DNA of 64,000 nt from Biscogniauxia marginata (GCA_022695795.1 MU404066.1:248001-312000); one strand, 5' to 3'. Counted from the stretch's first letter, positions 23,089 through 34,457 are shown. Notes: generated by a model from the sequence alone, not told the origin. Made by a program: numbers and translations.

Positions 23089-23747
23089 ATGTCCGACAAC
23101 GTGGGCCTCACGACGCCGCGCGGCAGCGGGACCTCGGGGTACGTGCAGCGCAACCTGGCGCACCTGCGCCCGCGCGACCGCGCCGCCCCCTACCCGGCCA
23201 AGGACCGGGACCTCGAGCAGCTGCGGCACCGCCAGCGGCAGCCCGACCGGGGGATCCTCGAGCACGACCGCCGGCGCGAGGTCGAGGTGAAGGTGTTCGA
23301 GCTCCGGGACCGGCTCGAGGACGAAGGGTACATTACACCTTATTCTCTCCCCTACCTACTACTTACCCCCCATTTAAAACCACACACACACATCTATATA
23401 TATATGAAAAATCAAATCATGCTAACATAATATACGAACCTCCCAGCGTCAGCGAAGAAGAAATCGACAGCCGCTGTGACGTCCTGCGTGCCGAGCTCCA
23501 GGCCGAGATGGAGAAGAGTAATAACAACAAAAACGCGGCACCGAAGAAGGCTCTGAAGGCGCATCAGGTGCACGAGCTGGCCGACGCCAAGATCAAGGAG
23601 AGCGAGCGGCTGCGGAGCGCGCTCAAGATCAGCCGGGACTACGAGGAGGGCAGCCACTGGAAGAGGCAGGAGGACCGGCTGAGGAAGGCCCTCGAGAGGG
23701 AGCCCGGCGGGGGCGAGCCTGTCAAGAGGGAGAGGGGGAGAGATTAG
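23089..23747 (+). CDS. cwc21: Pre-mRNA splicing factor Cwc21-like
   Basis: Two exons, 23089-23327 and 23447-23747, with a 119-bp intron (GTACAT..CAG, branch GCTAACA), encode 179 residues. It begins [22 protein letters not shown], the N-terminal hallmark of Cwc21/SRm300-type proteins. The central [19 protein letters not shown] is the cwf21 domain. The rest is a charged helix rich in Lys, Arg and Glu ([21 protein letters not shown]). Cwc21 joins the catalytically active spliceosome in the nucleus, contacting Prp8 and Snu114 in yeast. The length matches small fungal members that lack the long RS tail of SRRM2. It converges with the CCDC90-like gene downstream. Confidence 0.95.
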
Positions 23748-24080
23748 GTAGGTATCGGTTTGGAAAGGAACATTGTCCAAAAAATCTTTTCTTCTTGACC
23801 TTGTACTGGGGTGGGTATGGGTTATTGCGATGGCGTTCAGGTTGGAGTTTCAAACGGACTTCGGGCATGCATACTGTAACAAGTAATTCAAGAATGCGCA
23901 TGGAATATTGGCTTGCCAGACTCGGAAAACTGGTCATCAATTGCTCTTTCTTCTATTGGGAGACCCCGCTATTGGTATCGCTATTGGTGAACATTGTTTG
24001 CAATCATATCTTTCTATCCCAATCCGCTGTCTCTACCTATGCTCATTCATGGGGGTATCTACCAGTTTCTTTCTCCCTTT

Positions 24081-25464
24081 TCAGTTTGCCGCTAGGATTT
24101 TTGCCGCGTCCACCGGTGACGCGTGGTCTTCTCTGCCGCCGTTCTTCTGGCGCTTCTCGGCCTGCCGGGCCCTCTCCTCGGCCGCCCGCAGCTTCTCGTG
24201 GCTGACGTAGGTTTGGTAGCGCAGAGTCCCCAGCGTCAGGACCGCCATGAATATTATCCCCAGGACCGAGCGGCGGATCAGGACCCACCGTAGGCCTTCG
24301 ATGTCGGTCCTCGAGTCGCTATTGAGCGTGACGCTGATCTTCAAGTTGATTTGTTGGATCTGATAGAGACCGGAAAAGGGGGTGTCAGTCAGGAGGAAAA
24401 CGCATATGTCGGGGGGGGGGGGGGATGAAAACTAACAGCACTCTCCATCGTCCTCTGTTCCTCTCGCACGTTCATCCTGCGGTCGTTGAACATGCCTTTG
24501 ACGTCGTCCTTCAGGGTCAGGATATCCTGGCTCATGCGCTGATTCAGGATGTCGACCTCGTGCTGCAGCTGCGTGCGCTGCTGTCGCGACTGTTCGTCGG
24601 CGGCTCTTCTGTTGTTCTTCACTTCGGAGCTCAGTTCCGAGCAGGCGGCGTTGAACAGGTAGGTTTCCTAGTTTACCATTTTTTGGTGAGCAACAAACAC
24701 ACATGAAAGGCTATGGCAAAAAGGAGGATAAAAACTACTGGGAACGCGCTCACATTGTCGACGTCGCTTTTGCTCACCAACCCTTCTTGCGCTACGTCGA
24801 GATTTTGGGCCAATAGAGCCCGGACGGCCTTCATGACGGTGATGGCCTGGGCCCGCGAGTACCCGCCGGCTTCTAAATGTTTCACTAGGGTATAACTGTC
24901 GAAATGATGGACATACGGAGGCGTTGATATGTGACGGTGTGAGGGCAAGTCTGGGGGTGGCATATGGAGGACTGCTTCCATCGGTCCGCTTTCCTGCATC
25001 TTGGCCTCGGTGGCAGCTTGTTGCGGGGAGGGCGTTGTCGATGCTGATGCTGAGGTTGTTCCCGTTTTCTCTGCCCCGGCTGGCAGAGCTGTGGTGGTAG
25101 TAGTGGTCTTATCCGACTTTGCCGCCGCATCAGCCGACTCTTTGGGGTCTTTCGCGGGCCGTTCTGCTTGTGGTTTTGGTTTCTTCTGGCCCTCCGATTC
25201 AGAGCCCGACGCCGACGAGGCGGTCTTCTCTGACTGCGGCAATTTCACGCCATCGGTAGGGGCGGGCGGAGGCTCTACGGCTTTGCCATGTCTTTCAAAG
25301 ACGGCTTGCCTCGTCCGAGGCGACGTCGAGAATGCCGCAGCACACGTCTTCGGGTGGCCTGGCGGGCTGCGATATCGGGGATTCGTCTTCTGGGCGGCCG
25401 ACTCTCCGAATCGAATAGCTCGGAATAGGTGAGGGTACAAGAAGGTCAGTCGGGCCGTAGGCAT
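24081..25464 (-). CDS. Mitochondrial CCDC90/Fmp32-type coiled-coil membrane protein (DUF1640)
   Basis: Three exons, 25464-24754, 24667-24437 and 24359-24081, with introns of 86 and 77 bp, encode 406 residues. The N-terminus is basic and rich in Arg, Ser and Ala (MPTARLTFLYPHLFRAIRFG, AAAFSTSPRTR), as in a mitochondrial targeting peptide. A long low-complexity Lys/Pro/Thr linker follows. The conserved part starts at HHFDSYTLVKHLEAGGYSR, runs through NAACSELSSEVKNNRR and a coiled coil (LQHEVDILNQRMSQDIL), and ends with IEGLRWVLIRRS plus one membrane segment (SVLGIIFMAVLTLGTLRY). Relatives are yeast Fmp32 and animal CCDC90A/MCUR1, tied to calcium uptake or cytochrome oxidase assembly. The second intron holds a 13-base homopolymer (24413-24423 and flanks). 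Confidence 0.9.
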
Positions 25465-26590
25465 GGTAGCTAGCTCTCAGATGCTAGCAATAGATAGTTA
25501 AAAAAACCACTCAGGAAAACATATCATAATTTCGGCCAAGAGCAATCACTTCCAAAAGAAAAGGAAAAAGAGCAGCAGTGTTGAGTGGTTCATGATTTAC
25601 ACGGCATCAAGGAGGTATTGAGAAATCGGTACCTAAGTGTGGTACCTAAATGTGGTACCTAAACGCACGTGGCTCGAAGATGCGACCAACCGGATCTCTA
25701 TGACACCGACCAGATGGTGGCAGACCGGTGGTAGACTGTTGCGGACCGGCGTCGTCGGGTCCCAGGTATTTAAAGACTTAAGGTGTACCTAGGTACCTTA
25801 AGGTAAGTTTTAGTAATAAGGTTGTCTGGTACCTAATCTGGCTGGCTGGGCTGACTAGGTAGGTAGGTACCTACCTACCGGTTTAGTGTGACCCAGACAC
25901 TCGTAAATCGAGGCGGCTGGGAACTCATTAAAAACGGGTCCCCGTTACGTACATGTGCGTCTTTGCAGGGCAGGTTAGCGACGATAGTGGTTGATAGTGG
26001 TTACATCTATCGCATCTGGCGCCCGCAGTGGAGACAGGGCCCCGAAGATGAACTGCTGAACAGTGTCTAACAACCAATCCCGACGCACGACCAGGGATGG
26101 TGCTCCCTCTCGTCACCCCGCAACCCGCCACACAAAAACAATTGCCAGCTCTGCGAACCCATGTCAAGTGCCTGCAGTGCCATGTCACTTACAGCAAGCC
26201 CATTTTCCACCGCTTAAGAGTTTTCCATACGGGATTTCTCCCAACACCAAAATCTTCTTACTCGACAGTTTTCCCCCTATTGCCTTCTTGCTGCGGATAT
26301 GCAGTCTGCGTTGTTTCAATGTCTTGAACATGTCTAGCGAGAGCCGCATAGCATTGATTTGGTTCGACCGCATTCCGTCTTATCATCGACTTTGATACCC
26401 AATAGCAGATTGTCCATTCCTTATTACGGATCCTCTTGCCTCTTCCGAGTTGCCCTACTCCAGCATCCCAAAGGCGACGGAAACCGGGGCAAGCGAGTCG
26501 TCGTCCCGCATTCCTGCCCGTCTCCGCCATTCCACGGGATATTCGACCGAGATAAGTCAAAGTTGTTCGTAGCCGAGTCTTGCCGCCGTC
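25465..26590. promoter_or_regulatory. Divergent intergenic region with TAGGTA palindrome
   Basis: Lies between two start codons pointing outwards. It carries repeated GGTACCTAA units (25629-25660), GTACCTAGGTACCTTAAGG near 25786, and a perfect 22-bp palindrome at 25858-25879 centred on GGTACC. The stretch just before 26591 is pyrimidine-rich and likely leader. I see no supported ORF. Confidence 0.5.
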
Positions 26591-29179
26591 ATGGCTTCGG
26601 CCGATGAGGGCCTGTCGGCCCCCGGGTCGGCTACTTACAATTCGGATACCATGACTGTCGGCGACGGAACTTGGGACTTCACTAAGAATACCTTCCTACT
26701 GCCAAACCTGGTTGGCCTGAACTTCGATACCATGCAGTATAATGGTAAGTTATACCCTGTGTTCACTCTCCCCCCGGTATCGTACTGGTCGCTAACAGTG
26801 GTGGTTCAAGGTATGGGAAACCGGTTCGCGACCATTCCGCAGTACCATTCGCTAATCACTGCCCATGGTATCTTCGCCGCTATCACCTTCTTGTTCATCG
26901 TACCGGCCGCTATCATGATCGTGAGGTTCTACCGGGGGCGCGAAGGTACTGCCGTCCGGTTGCACATCTACTTGCAGACTCTCACCGTTGGCTTTTCCAC
27001 TATCGTCTTTGTCCTCGGATACTTTGCCGTGGGGCCGAGTCGGAGCTGGACAAATCCACACCACGGAATCGGACTTGCTGTTTATACTCTGGTCCTCACC
27101 CAAGCTGTCGGCGGCTTTCTGGTTAGGAAGATCCGGAAGGCATCGTTGAGGGTTATGATCCATCAGTGGTTTGGGAGAGCGACTGCCCTCCTCGGTATTA
27201 TACAGGTTCCGCTCGGCTTGACCCTTTATGGCTCTCCCAAATTCACTTTCATCCTGTACGCTGTGTGGATGGGCTTGCTTCTGTTTTTGTACTTTATTTT
27301 AAGTTGGCGCCGTGAGACGTACCAAGAAGACCTGACTATTCACGGCGGTCGATCTGAAGGCGGAATCACTGAATCCGAAGCCAGGTCGGGACGATCATGG
27401 TTGGGCCCATTGGCGGCCGGGGCGGGCGCCTTTGCGCTGCTACGTGGACGAAAGCACGCCAGAGATGAAAGCAAGAGTAGCACAACATCTCAATCGACAC
27501 GAAGTCGCGGGCCTCCCGAAGTAGTCCCGTCGAGAGGCGCCTCCGCGAGCTACCTAGGAGATGAGAAATACTCCGAAAGAACTGATCGCACTTCGGGCGG
27601 CCTGGTGGATAAGCTCTTGACTGTAGCTGGACTTTTGGGGGCGGGAGCATTCGTCAAGAGAATGCGGGACCGAAGAGAAAAGCGAAGATATTATGACGAG
27701 GAATACTCCGCCGTCGAAACAGACACTCCTAGTCGCTATACAGGCCCCGGTCGTTCTCGAGGTTCCCGAAAACATGATGACTATACCGAATCCGAATTTA
27801 CTGAAGACCGGACAGATATTCATGGAAGACGTACTCCGCTGTTGTCCGAATCAGCGAATCGTGCTGCTGCAGCTGCAGCCTTGAGTGCATCAGAACCTCG
27901 ACCAGTTACGCCGCGTGCGTCACGACCGCCTGCCTCAAGGTACGACAGCCATGAGGTTTCGGAATACTCGTCTTATGTCAGCCCATCGAGACGAACTCGG
28001 GTCGACGATGAGGATGGTGGACTAAAGAAGGGGCTCCTCGCTGGCCTTGGGCTCAACTGGTTTACCAGGAAAATGAAAGAGCGGCGAGACAAGAGAGCAG
28101 AGGATGAGCGGATGAAACTAGAAGATCAGAAGCGGGATGAACGTCATAGCTCGAGATATACAGCAGACAGCTATAGCACTCCGACAAAGTTATCATCGCG
28201 ACGTCGACCTCCACCAGCTCCCACTGCCACAACGGTTACCCAAGATACCGAATCGTCCATGATCGAGTCCCGTCCTACCGGAACAGGGGTCGGTGGTCCT
28301 CCCATGCCACCGTACACGGCGGGGAATGCTCCACCACAATCACCTCTCGTACCGGCTGCCTTCCCCGGGTCAGGATCGAGATCCAGGCGCAACACGGCAA
28401 CGGGCTCGGTTGATATGCCGCCAATGCCACCCGACCCTCATGGCTTACTACATCAAGAAACAGGGAGCGAATCTTACATATCTGCAGCGGCTGGACGGCC
28501 ACAGAGGCGGGAATCATCCCGCCGTCGTAGAGAGAGCGAAAGGGCCGCAGCCGCCGCCGCCGCTAGTGCTGCAGGTTTAGCAGCGGAAGAGGAAACTCGA
28601 CGGCAGAGAGACCGCAGCCACAGCCGGCCTCCTCCAAGCGGCCCCGTCAGCGTCAAGGTGAAGTACCATGACGACAAGGACAGAAATGTGACGTTGCGAC
28701 GTCTCACGGACGAAGAGGCCCGACGAGAACGCCGTAATAAAAGGAGATCGGCTTCTGTGAGCAGTCTTTCGGGTAGCGAAGGGCCTAGTCGTCGATACCG
28801 TCGGCGAGACTCTAGTACACGCAGGAGCGTCGGTGAAACTACAATTGAGCCTATGTCGCCACCGTCGCCCGCATTCGCTGGAGGACGACCGGCAGGGAAG
28901 GACTCGGCATACTACTCGGGCCAGACGGGCCAGGCGGGTCAAGCAGGCCAGGCAGGTCAGGCGGGCCCTTCAGGTGTTCCCATGGCCGCACCGACTATCT
29001 CTAGTATAGAAAGCCACGGCACATGGAGCGCCCTGAGCCCGTCACCCCCAAGCAAGCCTCCTGCGTCGGAGCGGCTCGACGGTTCAATCACGGCATCGGT
29101 ATCAGCTGCGGAGCGAAGACGCCGAAGACGGCAAGAGAGAGGCTCTCGGCCTCCGACTTCGACTCTCGAACAGAGCTAA
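26591..29179 (+). CDS. Cytochrome b561-domain membrane protein with long cytosolic tail
   Basis: Two exons, 26591-26744 and 26811-29179, with a 66-bp intron (AATG|GTAAGT, branch GCTAAC, TTCAAG|G), encode 840 residues. The intron is a multiple of three and has no stop, so reading straight through gives 862 residues; the splice signals favour removal. Five membrane segments lie at about 66-250. Haem-ligand candidates sit as in b561 proteins: His70 (TAHGIF), His103 (RLHIYLQ), His135 or His136 (NPHHGIGL) and His169 (MIHQWFGRA). Such proteins move electrons across membranes, often with ascorbate or as part of ferric reductases. No DOMON domain or signal peptide is seen. The remaining ~580 residues are disordered, Ser/Arg/Pro-rich, with a GQAGQAGQAGQAG repeat near the end (28918-28970). 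Confidence 0.9.
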   Translation: MASADEGLSAPGSATYNSDTMTVGDGTWDFTKNTFLLPNLVGLNFDTMQYNGKLYPVFTLPPVSYWSLTVVVQGMGNRFATIPQYHSLITAHGIFAAITFLFIVPAAIMIVRFYRGREGTAVRLHIYLQTLTVGFSTIVFVLGYFAVGPSRSWTNPHHGIGLAVYTLVLTQAVGGFLVRKIRKASLRVMIHQWFGRATALLGIIQVPLGLTLYGSPKFTFILYAVWMGLLLFLYFILSWRRETYQEDLTIHGGRSEGGITESEARSGRSWLGPLAAGAGAFALLRGRKHARDESKSSTTSQSTRSRGPPEVVPSRGASASYLGDEKYSERTDRTSGGLVDKLLTVAGLLGAGAFVKRMRDRREKRRYYDEEYSAVETDTPSRYTGPGRSRGSRKHDDYTESEFTEDRTDIHGRRTPLLSESANRAAAAAALSASEPRPVTPRASRPPASRYDSHEVSEYSSYVSPSRRTRVDDEDGGLKKGLLAGLGLNWFTRKMKERRDKRAEDERMKLEDQKRDERHSSRYTADSYSTPTKLSSRRRPPPAPTATTVTQDTESSMIESRPTGTGVGGPPMPPYTAGNAPPQSPLVPAAFPGSGSRSRRNTATGSVDMPPMPPDPHGLLHQETGSESYISAAAGRPQRRESSRRRRESERAAAAAAASAAGLAAEEETRRQRDRSHSRPPPSGPVSVKVKYHDDKDRNVTLRRLTDEEARRERRNKRRSASVSSLSGSEGPSRRYRRRDSSTRRSVGETTIEPMSPPSPAFAGGRPAGKDSAYYSGQTGQAGQAGQAGQAGPSGVPMAAPTISSIESHGTWSALSPSPPSKPPASERLDGSITASVSAAERRRRRRQERGSRPPTSTLEQS

Positions 29180-30122
29180 GCCTGCCGCATTTCTCTCGAA
29201 GCTAGGCCAGATATAGACCATTGTTTAGGAGTTGGTGGCGTTCTCATCGTGCTCTGCCCGAATAGTTGGGATGCATGTACATATGCATGGGCAACCGTTT
29301 ATACTTTGTTTTTCCTTTATAGTTGGTATGCCCAAGACTGGGAGATGATGACGTCTGATAGGTAATGATAAAAGACTTTCACGATAGGAATACTCAAAAT
29401 ATATATATGAGATGAGACTAAATCGCACAAGATTCATGCATGTACTTTACTAAGATGTTACGAGAGAATATGATTGACGAGTTCTTGGGTGCCCTTCCGA
29501 TGTCTCTCTGCCTATGAATCGTGTCGTATGAATTGGAAGTTGGGAAGTTCGTGCCCGACTTTCTATGCCCCTTTTGTATAGACTTTATTTATAAGATGAG
29601 CGAGCACTGACGATTAGGTATTATTATGGTGGGGGAAAGGGGGGCCGATTTTCCACAACAACCTGGAGAACTCACAGCTGCTACCACGTGTGACCGCGAC
29701 ATATCGATAAGCCTTCCCTACCCGCAATCGCGGTTCCGCATCCGCAGAACGCGCCTACAACTTTCTGTCCCACCATCAATCATCACTACGTACTAACACC
29801 CATTTACGGTACTTACCTCCAATTCAACGACAAGTCGATTCTGTTCGGTTTGGATTTTCTAGCTTACAGCCATTGGAATAGGGGAGGTTCGCGATACTTC
29901 TCTCTACCTAGGTACCTACCTTGGCGCCGGACCCGTCGATCAAGTAATCGCCATACATCTATCTACGCTTACGCTGCTACGCTACCTTACTCCTCCGCAA
30001 ACCTGCTCACACCTATCCCGGCCCCCCATACCAACACACGCCGACGTAGAAGAAGAAGAAGAAGAAGAAGAAGAAGAAGAAGAAGAAGAAGAAGAAGAAG
30101 AAGAAGAAGAAGAAGAAAAAAC
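29180..30122. other. Intergenic / Nnf1 promoter and leader
   Basis: Holds the 3' end of the b561 gene and the promoter of the next gene. No other ORF is supported. It ends with a pure AGA/GAA triplet array described separately. Confidence 0.5.
30048..30117 (+). repeat. AGA/GAA trinucleotide microsatellite next to the Nnf1 start codon
   Basis: About 23 uninterrupted AGA units finish five bases before the ATG at 30123. In the reading frame of the gene they would encode poly-arginine, but the natural start lies just after them, so they are most likely leader sequence. A transcript or upstream start would change that reading. Confidence 0.95.
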
Positions 30123-31811
30123 ATGGCACCGGAACCTGCTCCCCCGGGCGCTATTACATCCCCCTCTACCGCCGCTACCGCCGCCGCCGCCGCCGCTCTC
30201 CCCCCTCCCGCTACGAATCCAGAACAACAACAATCGCAAACACGACGACAACCCGACGGCGAAGGAACAACGAGAGCAGGTGGAAGAGAACAAGAAGAAG
30301 AAGAAGGAGGAGGAGGAAGAGGAAGAGGGGAAGGAGAAGGAGGATCGTCGCCGCTGCCGGCGCGCCACACGCCGCAGACCCCCGGCCCCCGGGCCTCGCG
30401 CTTCCAGGACGTGCTCGCCTCGAGCCTGAACCACACGCTCGGCAAGATCGGCTGGGACAACTTCGCCACCTGCTACCCGACGGTGGCGGCGCGGGCGCCG
30501 GGGGTGCTGCGCGCCGTGCAGAGGCAGATGGTCGAGCGGTTGGGGGCGCTTTGTAAGGTACGTTTTAGTTTTTCTTCTTTTTTTTTTCCTTTGACTTTTT
30601 TGTATGTCGCGGTTGGAGAGAGGGAAGAGAAGGGAAAAAGGAAAAAGGAAAAAATAAAAAAGGGGGGGGGGGGTGAGGGGAAGAGACTAGAAGGTAGAGA
30701 GAGAGGTTAGGTTAGGGGAATTGCTGTGTGGTAGGTATGGTGGTGGTTATGCCGTTTTGGATCGCGAGACAAAAGATGGTTTGGGTGGGGGGGTTACGGG
30801 ATGGAGGATATTGGGGTTTGTGGAATAAAAGCTTCTCCGGAGGTTGAGCTCAGGGTCTGAAAGGAGAGTGTGGTTCGTGAAAGAATGAAGGAGAATGAAA
30901 TGGACGGATGGATGCTGTTTTTTTTTTTTTTGGAGAGATTGCTAATTTATTTCTTCTCGCAGAAAGAATTCGACTCCATCCTGCAGGCGCGCAACGTGGT
31001 CGCCAAGCTTAACGAGCTCGAGAGCCTGGTCAGCGAGGCGGAGCGGAGGAGAGACGAGGCGGGAGAGGATGCGGAGACGCCGGTGCCGTAAGTATTCCCT
31101 CTTTCTTTTTTTCTTTTTTTTCTTTTTTTTTTGTTCTTATGTTGCTCGTCCGTCCCCCTCCCTTTTTTTTTTTCTCGGTCTGCTATGTGGAGTACCATGT
31201 ATACGAGGGGGGGAGAGGGGAGAGGGGAGAAGAAGAACTCTTGCGGCGTTATAAATCCCAATTGCAGGTTGTTCTGTCACGTACGACCATAGGACCCAGA
31301 ATACTCGGCATCCCGTCCGCTCTGCCCTAGATAAGCTGGGTACCGCCAGATTAGTAGTTGGGTCGGTGACGACCAGCGAATCCCTGGTGTTGTACGTTTT
31401 TTTTGTTTTTTTTTTTTCCTTTTCTCCCCCCCCTTCGTATCTATCCATCCCCCCACGTTATTTGTTATTTACATAGGTACCCCCCACTCTATTGCAATGC
31501 ATTTTGCTAACCAGTACACCCCCTGAAGCCCGCACATGCTGCCCGCAGACCAGGTATTGGCCGCGCACCTGGCGCCGCACCTCGCGCAGCAGCAGTCGCA
31601 GCTCAACGCCAAGCTGCAGACGACGCAGGCGCACAACGCGAAGCTGTTCGACGAGATACGGAGGCAGCGCGCCGAGATCCAGTCCCTCGTCGGCCTGCTG
31701 GAGAAGGTCTTCGAGGACATCAACGGCGCCAACGGCATGATGGACGGCGTCGTCGACGAGCTGGCCACCGAGACCCGAGCCGTCGAGGTCGAGATGGCCG
31801 AGACGAGATGA
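30123..31811 (+). CDS. nnf1: Kinetochore MIND/Mis12-complex subunit Nnf1 (PMF1-like)
   Basis: Three exons, 30123-30557, 30963-31087 and 31529-31811, encode 280 residues. The introns are long for this window (405 and 441 bp) and full of T-runs, with donors GTACGT and GTAAGT and branches GCTAAT and GCTAAC. The first ~85 residues are low complexity (Ala, Gln, Gly/Glu-rich). The Nnf1 domain begins at RFQDVLASSLNHTLGKIGW and continues through FATCYPTVAARAP and KEFDSILQARNVVAKLNEL. The C-terminus is helical (KLQTTQAHNAKLFDEI, LLEKVFEDIN). Nnf1 pairs with Mis12 in the MIND complex, linking centromeric chromatin to the Ndc80 complex. The third acceptor (GAAG|CCC at 31528) is chosen because it alone keeps frame with PADQVLAAHL. 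Confidence 0.9.
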
Positions 31812-32656
31812 AAAAAGTTATGGATTTCTTTCATGGAGCGCTCTAGGTAGGGTATCCAGGAGTAAGGGGGTTGGTTGCAGACTGGAGCGTCTTGAAATGT
31901 GAGATAGGAAGTGGCGGTAATAATAGGAATTCAAGCATTAAAGGCGTTGGGTGTCGATTCAGAATTGTGTGCTTATTTCCAAGCTGAGGAAGGGAGGGAA
32001 TGAAGACTCTACCTTTTTACGAGTTTCTGTACCAAATGATATTTTTATTGCATATACATATGTAGAGAGGACTTATTGATTTCATCGAAAACAACTTGAA
32101 TTAAATAATCTTTGTCTCTCTTCCCCCCTTCTCTGCATCTCTCCCGAAGAACCCTGGAACTCTAAAAATCATCGTAAAATTCTTTCTTTTTTCTTCTTTT
32201 GTTGATAGCATTACACTAGTACATGCGTTAAGAGTGTCATGTCGTATGGTTATTGTACAACTGTACAAACCCTGGTATTGAATTTCCCTGATCGCCCGTT
32301 TCACTCCCTCCCATGCAGATGAGCGTTCAACTTTTTTTTCCAGCCGTAACAATGTACAAACGCCTCCCTTCCCCCCCTTCCCAAACACCCACCCCCATGG
32401 TGGAAGCATCATTAGCCGATGATCATCATGATCGTCCAACGTATATGCTTGCTCATACTCAATCCAGACCAAAGGATACCTTGATTGCATATGAGCAAGC
32501 GCGGTCGAAATCATAAAGCACCCCAAATCCGACTCCTAATCCATATTTCACGCTGTTTGAGAGCATCTTATGAGACGGTTTCGTCACATGAGAGATCCCA
32601 AGTTCCCACAACTGTCACTCAGCATGGATGCATCACCCAATTTTGCGGCATCACGC
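31812..32656. other. Tail-to-tail region between Nnf1 and the G3BP-like gene
   Basis: Two converging genes terminate here. The ORFs at 32101-32526 (-) and 32313-32516 (+) are mutually overlapping and featureless. No terminator can be defined by eye. Confidence 0.45.
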
Positions 32657-34457
32657 TCAGGCACTAGTAGCCTGCGAAGCACCCCTGCCTCGGGGGATGC
32701 CACCTCGGCCACGGTTCTGCCCTCCAAAGCCCCCTCGTCCGCCCTGGCTTCCGGACCGACCGCCGTCGAATCCTCCACGTCCTCCGCGGTTCGGCAGGTT
32801 TCCTCGTCCGGAAGCGTTATAGTTGCTACCACCATAAGCACCCGCCTTAGGACGGCGTGGCTCGACCATAATGCTCTCTCCATTGACTGTGTGGGGGTTT
32901 GCAGCCACGGCCGCCTGGTACCCCGCCGGGGTGGCAAATTCCACAAAAGCACAGTTCTATGAGGATCTTGTTAACCGCTTTGTAACCATCGTATACAGGG
33001 TAAAACATACCTTTGAGCGGTTGATATCGAAATAAACCAACGGGCCGTATTGTGCTAATGCTGCCTCCAAATCTTCGTTCTTGACCTTGTCTGTGACATA
33101 CTTGACGTATCCCATCGTGCCGTCCTTCTCAGCCTGAGAGCCAGAGATGGACTGAGGTCGGTTCTGCCGCTTCGAGTCGTTTCTTGCAGTCTGCCATTCG
33201 GTAGATGCCTCTTTAGCAGGAGCGGCGGCGGCGGTAGTGTCGGTGGTTTCAGTCGAAGGAGCAGTGGCTTGAGAAGTTGCTGGCTGGGTAGGGGCGGTGG
33301 GTCGGGCGGCCGCCGGTGGTGTCGCGGTCTTGGGGAGTGGCACGGCTGGCCGGGGACCGGCTGCAGCGGCTGCACGACTGGCCCAAGTCATAGGCTTCGG
33401 CGGCTGAGCCGGGGCAGGTGCTGGAGCAGGTGGCTTGCGAGCAGCGACCGGGGTAGGGCTTGGGTCGGTAGGTTTCTCTGGCTCCTTAGCCTCCTCCTCG
33501 GCAAGCTCCCGGGCTGTAGCATCGGGGTCGGGAACTGGTTCCCCCTGGGGCTTGCTAGTGACTTCAGGAGCTACTGGTGCCTGCTCAGCAGCTGCTTGGG
33601 GAGCAGAATCGCCGTTCACCGGGGTAGCTTCCTTGGCAGGTGCGCTAACTTCTTCCAGCTTCTTGTCGACAACGCCTGCATCAAGTGACACGGGTGCTTC
33701 CTCGGCGCTCTCCACCTTGACGGCTTCGGGTTCCTCCTTGACCTCGGCTGCGACGGGAGCGGGCTGCTCTGCCTGGCTAGCCTGTGCTACCTGAGCGCTG
33801 GTCTCAGCCGGCTCTTCATCACCCTCCTCGTTGATGTACCGGAGAATATCGTTCAGAACAAAATACCCAGACGGCTGCTCAGCAAGGACAAAGGTCTGAA
33901 CAAATTTCTTGGGGTCCCCAGCTTTGTTGGAGGTCTCGCCAATCACCTGGATAACAATATTGTCGTACGAGGCCTGGGAATCGACATTGGACACGCGAAC
34001 CTTGCAGTCTTGGAAGTTAAGTTCTTTGATGCGCTCTTGGATCGTCTATGAGGCTGTTAGTGAAAAAAAAAAAAAAAAAAAAAAAAAGCAAATCTACAGG
34101 GTGGAATAGGCCTTTTTTTTCTCTGGCAAACATACCGACCGACCAACGGAAACATCAGCAACTTGGGCTTCCTGGCCGTACACGAACTGAGAGCGTTTGC
34201 TGTAAAACAGCTATTCACATGTCAGCAATCTCGTATGTTGCGCGTTATTCCGTCATGCGACTACTCCGACATACATGAAGCTTCTCGGGTGTCTTGCTCA
34301 GGGTAGTATAGTACTGCTCAACAAAAAACCAAGCAACTTGGTCCTTACCAAGGTTGCTGGTGGAGCTGGAGTTGGCGGCTGGGTCGACCGTGTGGGTGAC
34401 AGACGCAGCGGCGGCCGCGGTAGGTTCGGAGTGGTTATGATTACCGTTTGTGGACAT
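32657..34457 (-). CDS. G3BP-like protein: NTF2-like domain + RRM + RGG tail
   Basis: Four exons, 34457-34275, 34210-34136, 34045-33011 and 32956-32657, with introns of 64, 90 and 54 bp, encode 530 residues. Residues about 38-165 are an NTF2-like fold (VAWFFVEQYYTTLSKTPEKL, LFYSKRSQFVYGQE, FVQTFVLAEQPSGYFVLNDI). A long Ala/Pro/Glu-rich disordered linker follows. An RRM occupies about 405-475 (GYVKYVTDKV, LVYFDINRSKNCAFVEF, VNGESIMVEPRR), then an arginine-glycine tail (GGRGGFDGGRSG). This is the layout of animal G3BP and fission yeast Nxt3, cytoplasmic RNA-binding proteins that nucleate stress granules and partner with a ubiquitin protease. The second intron carries a run of more than 20 T on the coding strand (34062-34087), a likely sequencing-length artefact site. 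Confidence 0.94.

Noticed and set aside
29850..30120. Poly-arginine N-terminus for the Nnf1 gene
   Set aside because: It arises from reading the AGA microsatellite upstream of the natural ATG at 30123, where the leader probably lies.
33269..33794. Plus-strand ORFs opposite the G3BP-like linker
   Set aside because: They are Gly/Arg/Ser-rich shadows of an Ala/Pro-rich coding exon on the minus strand.
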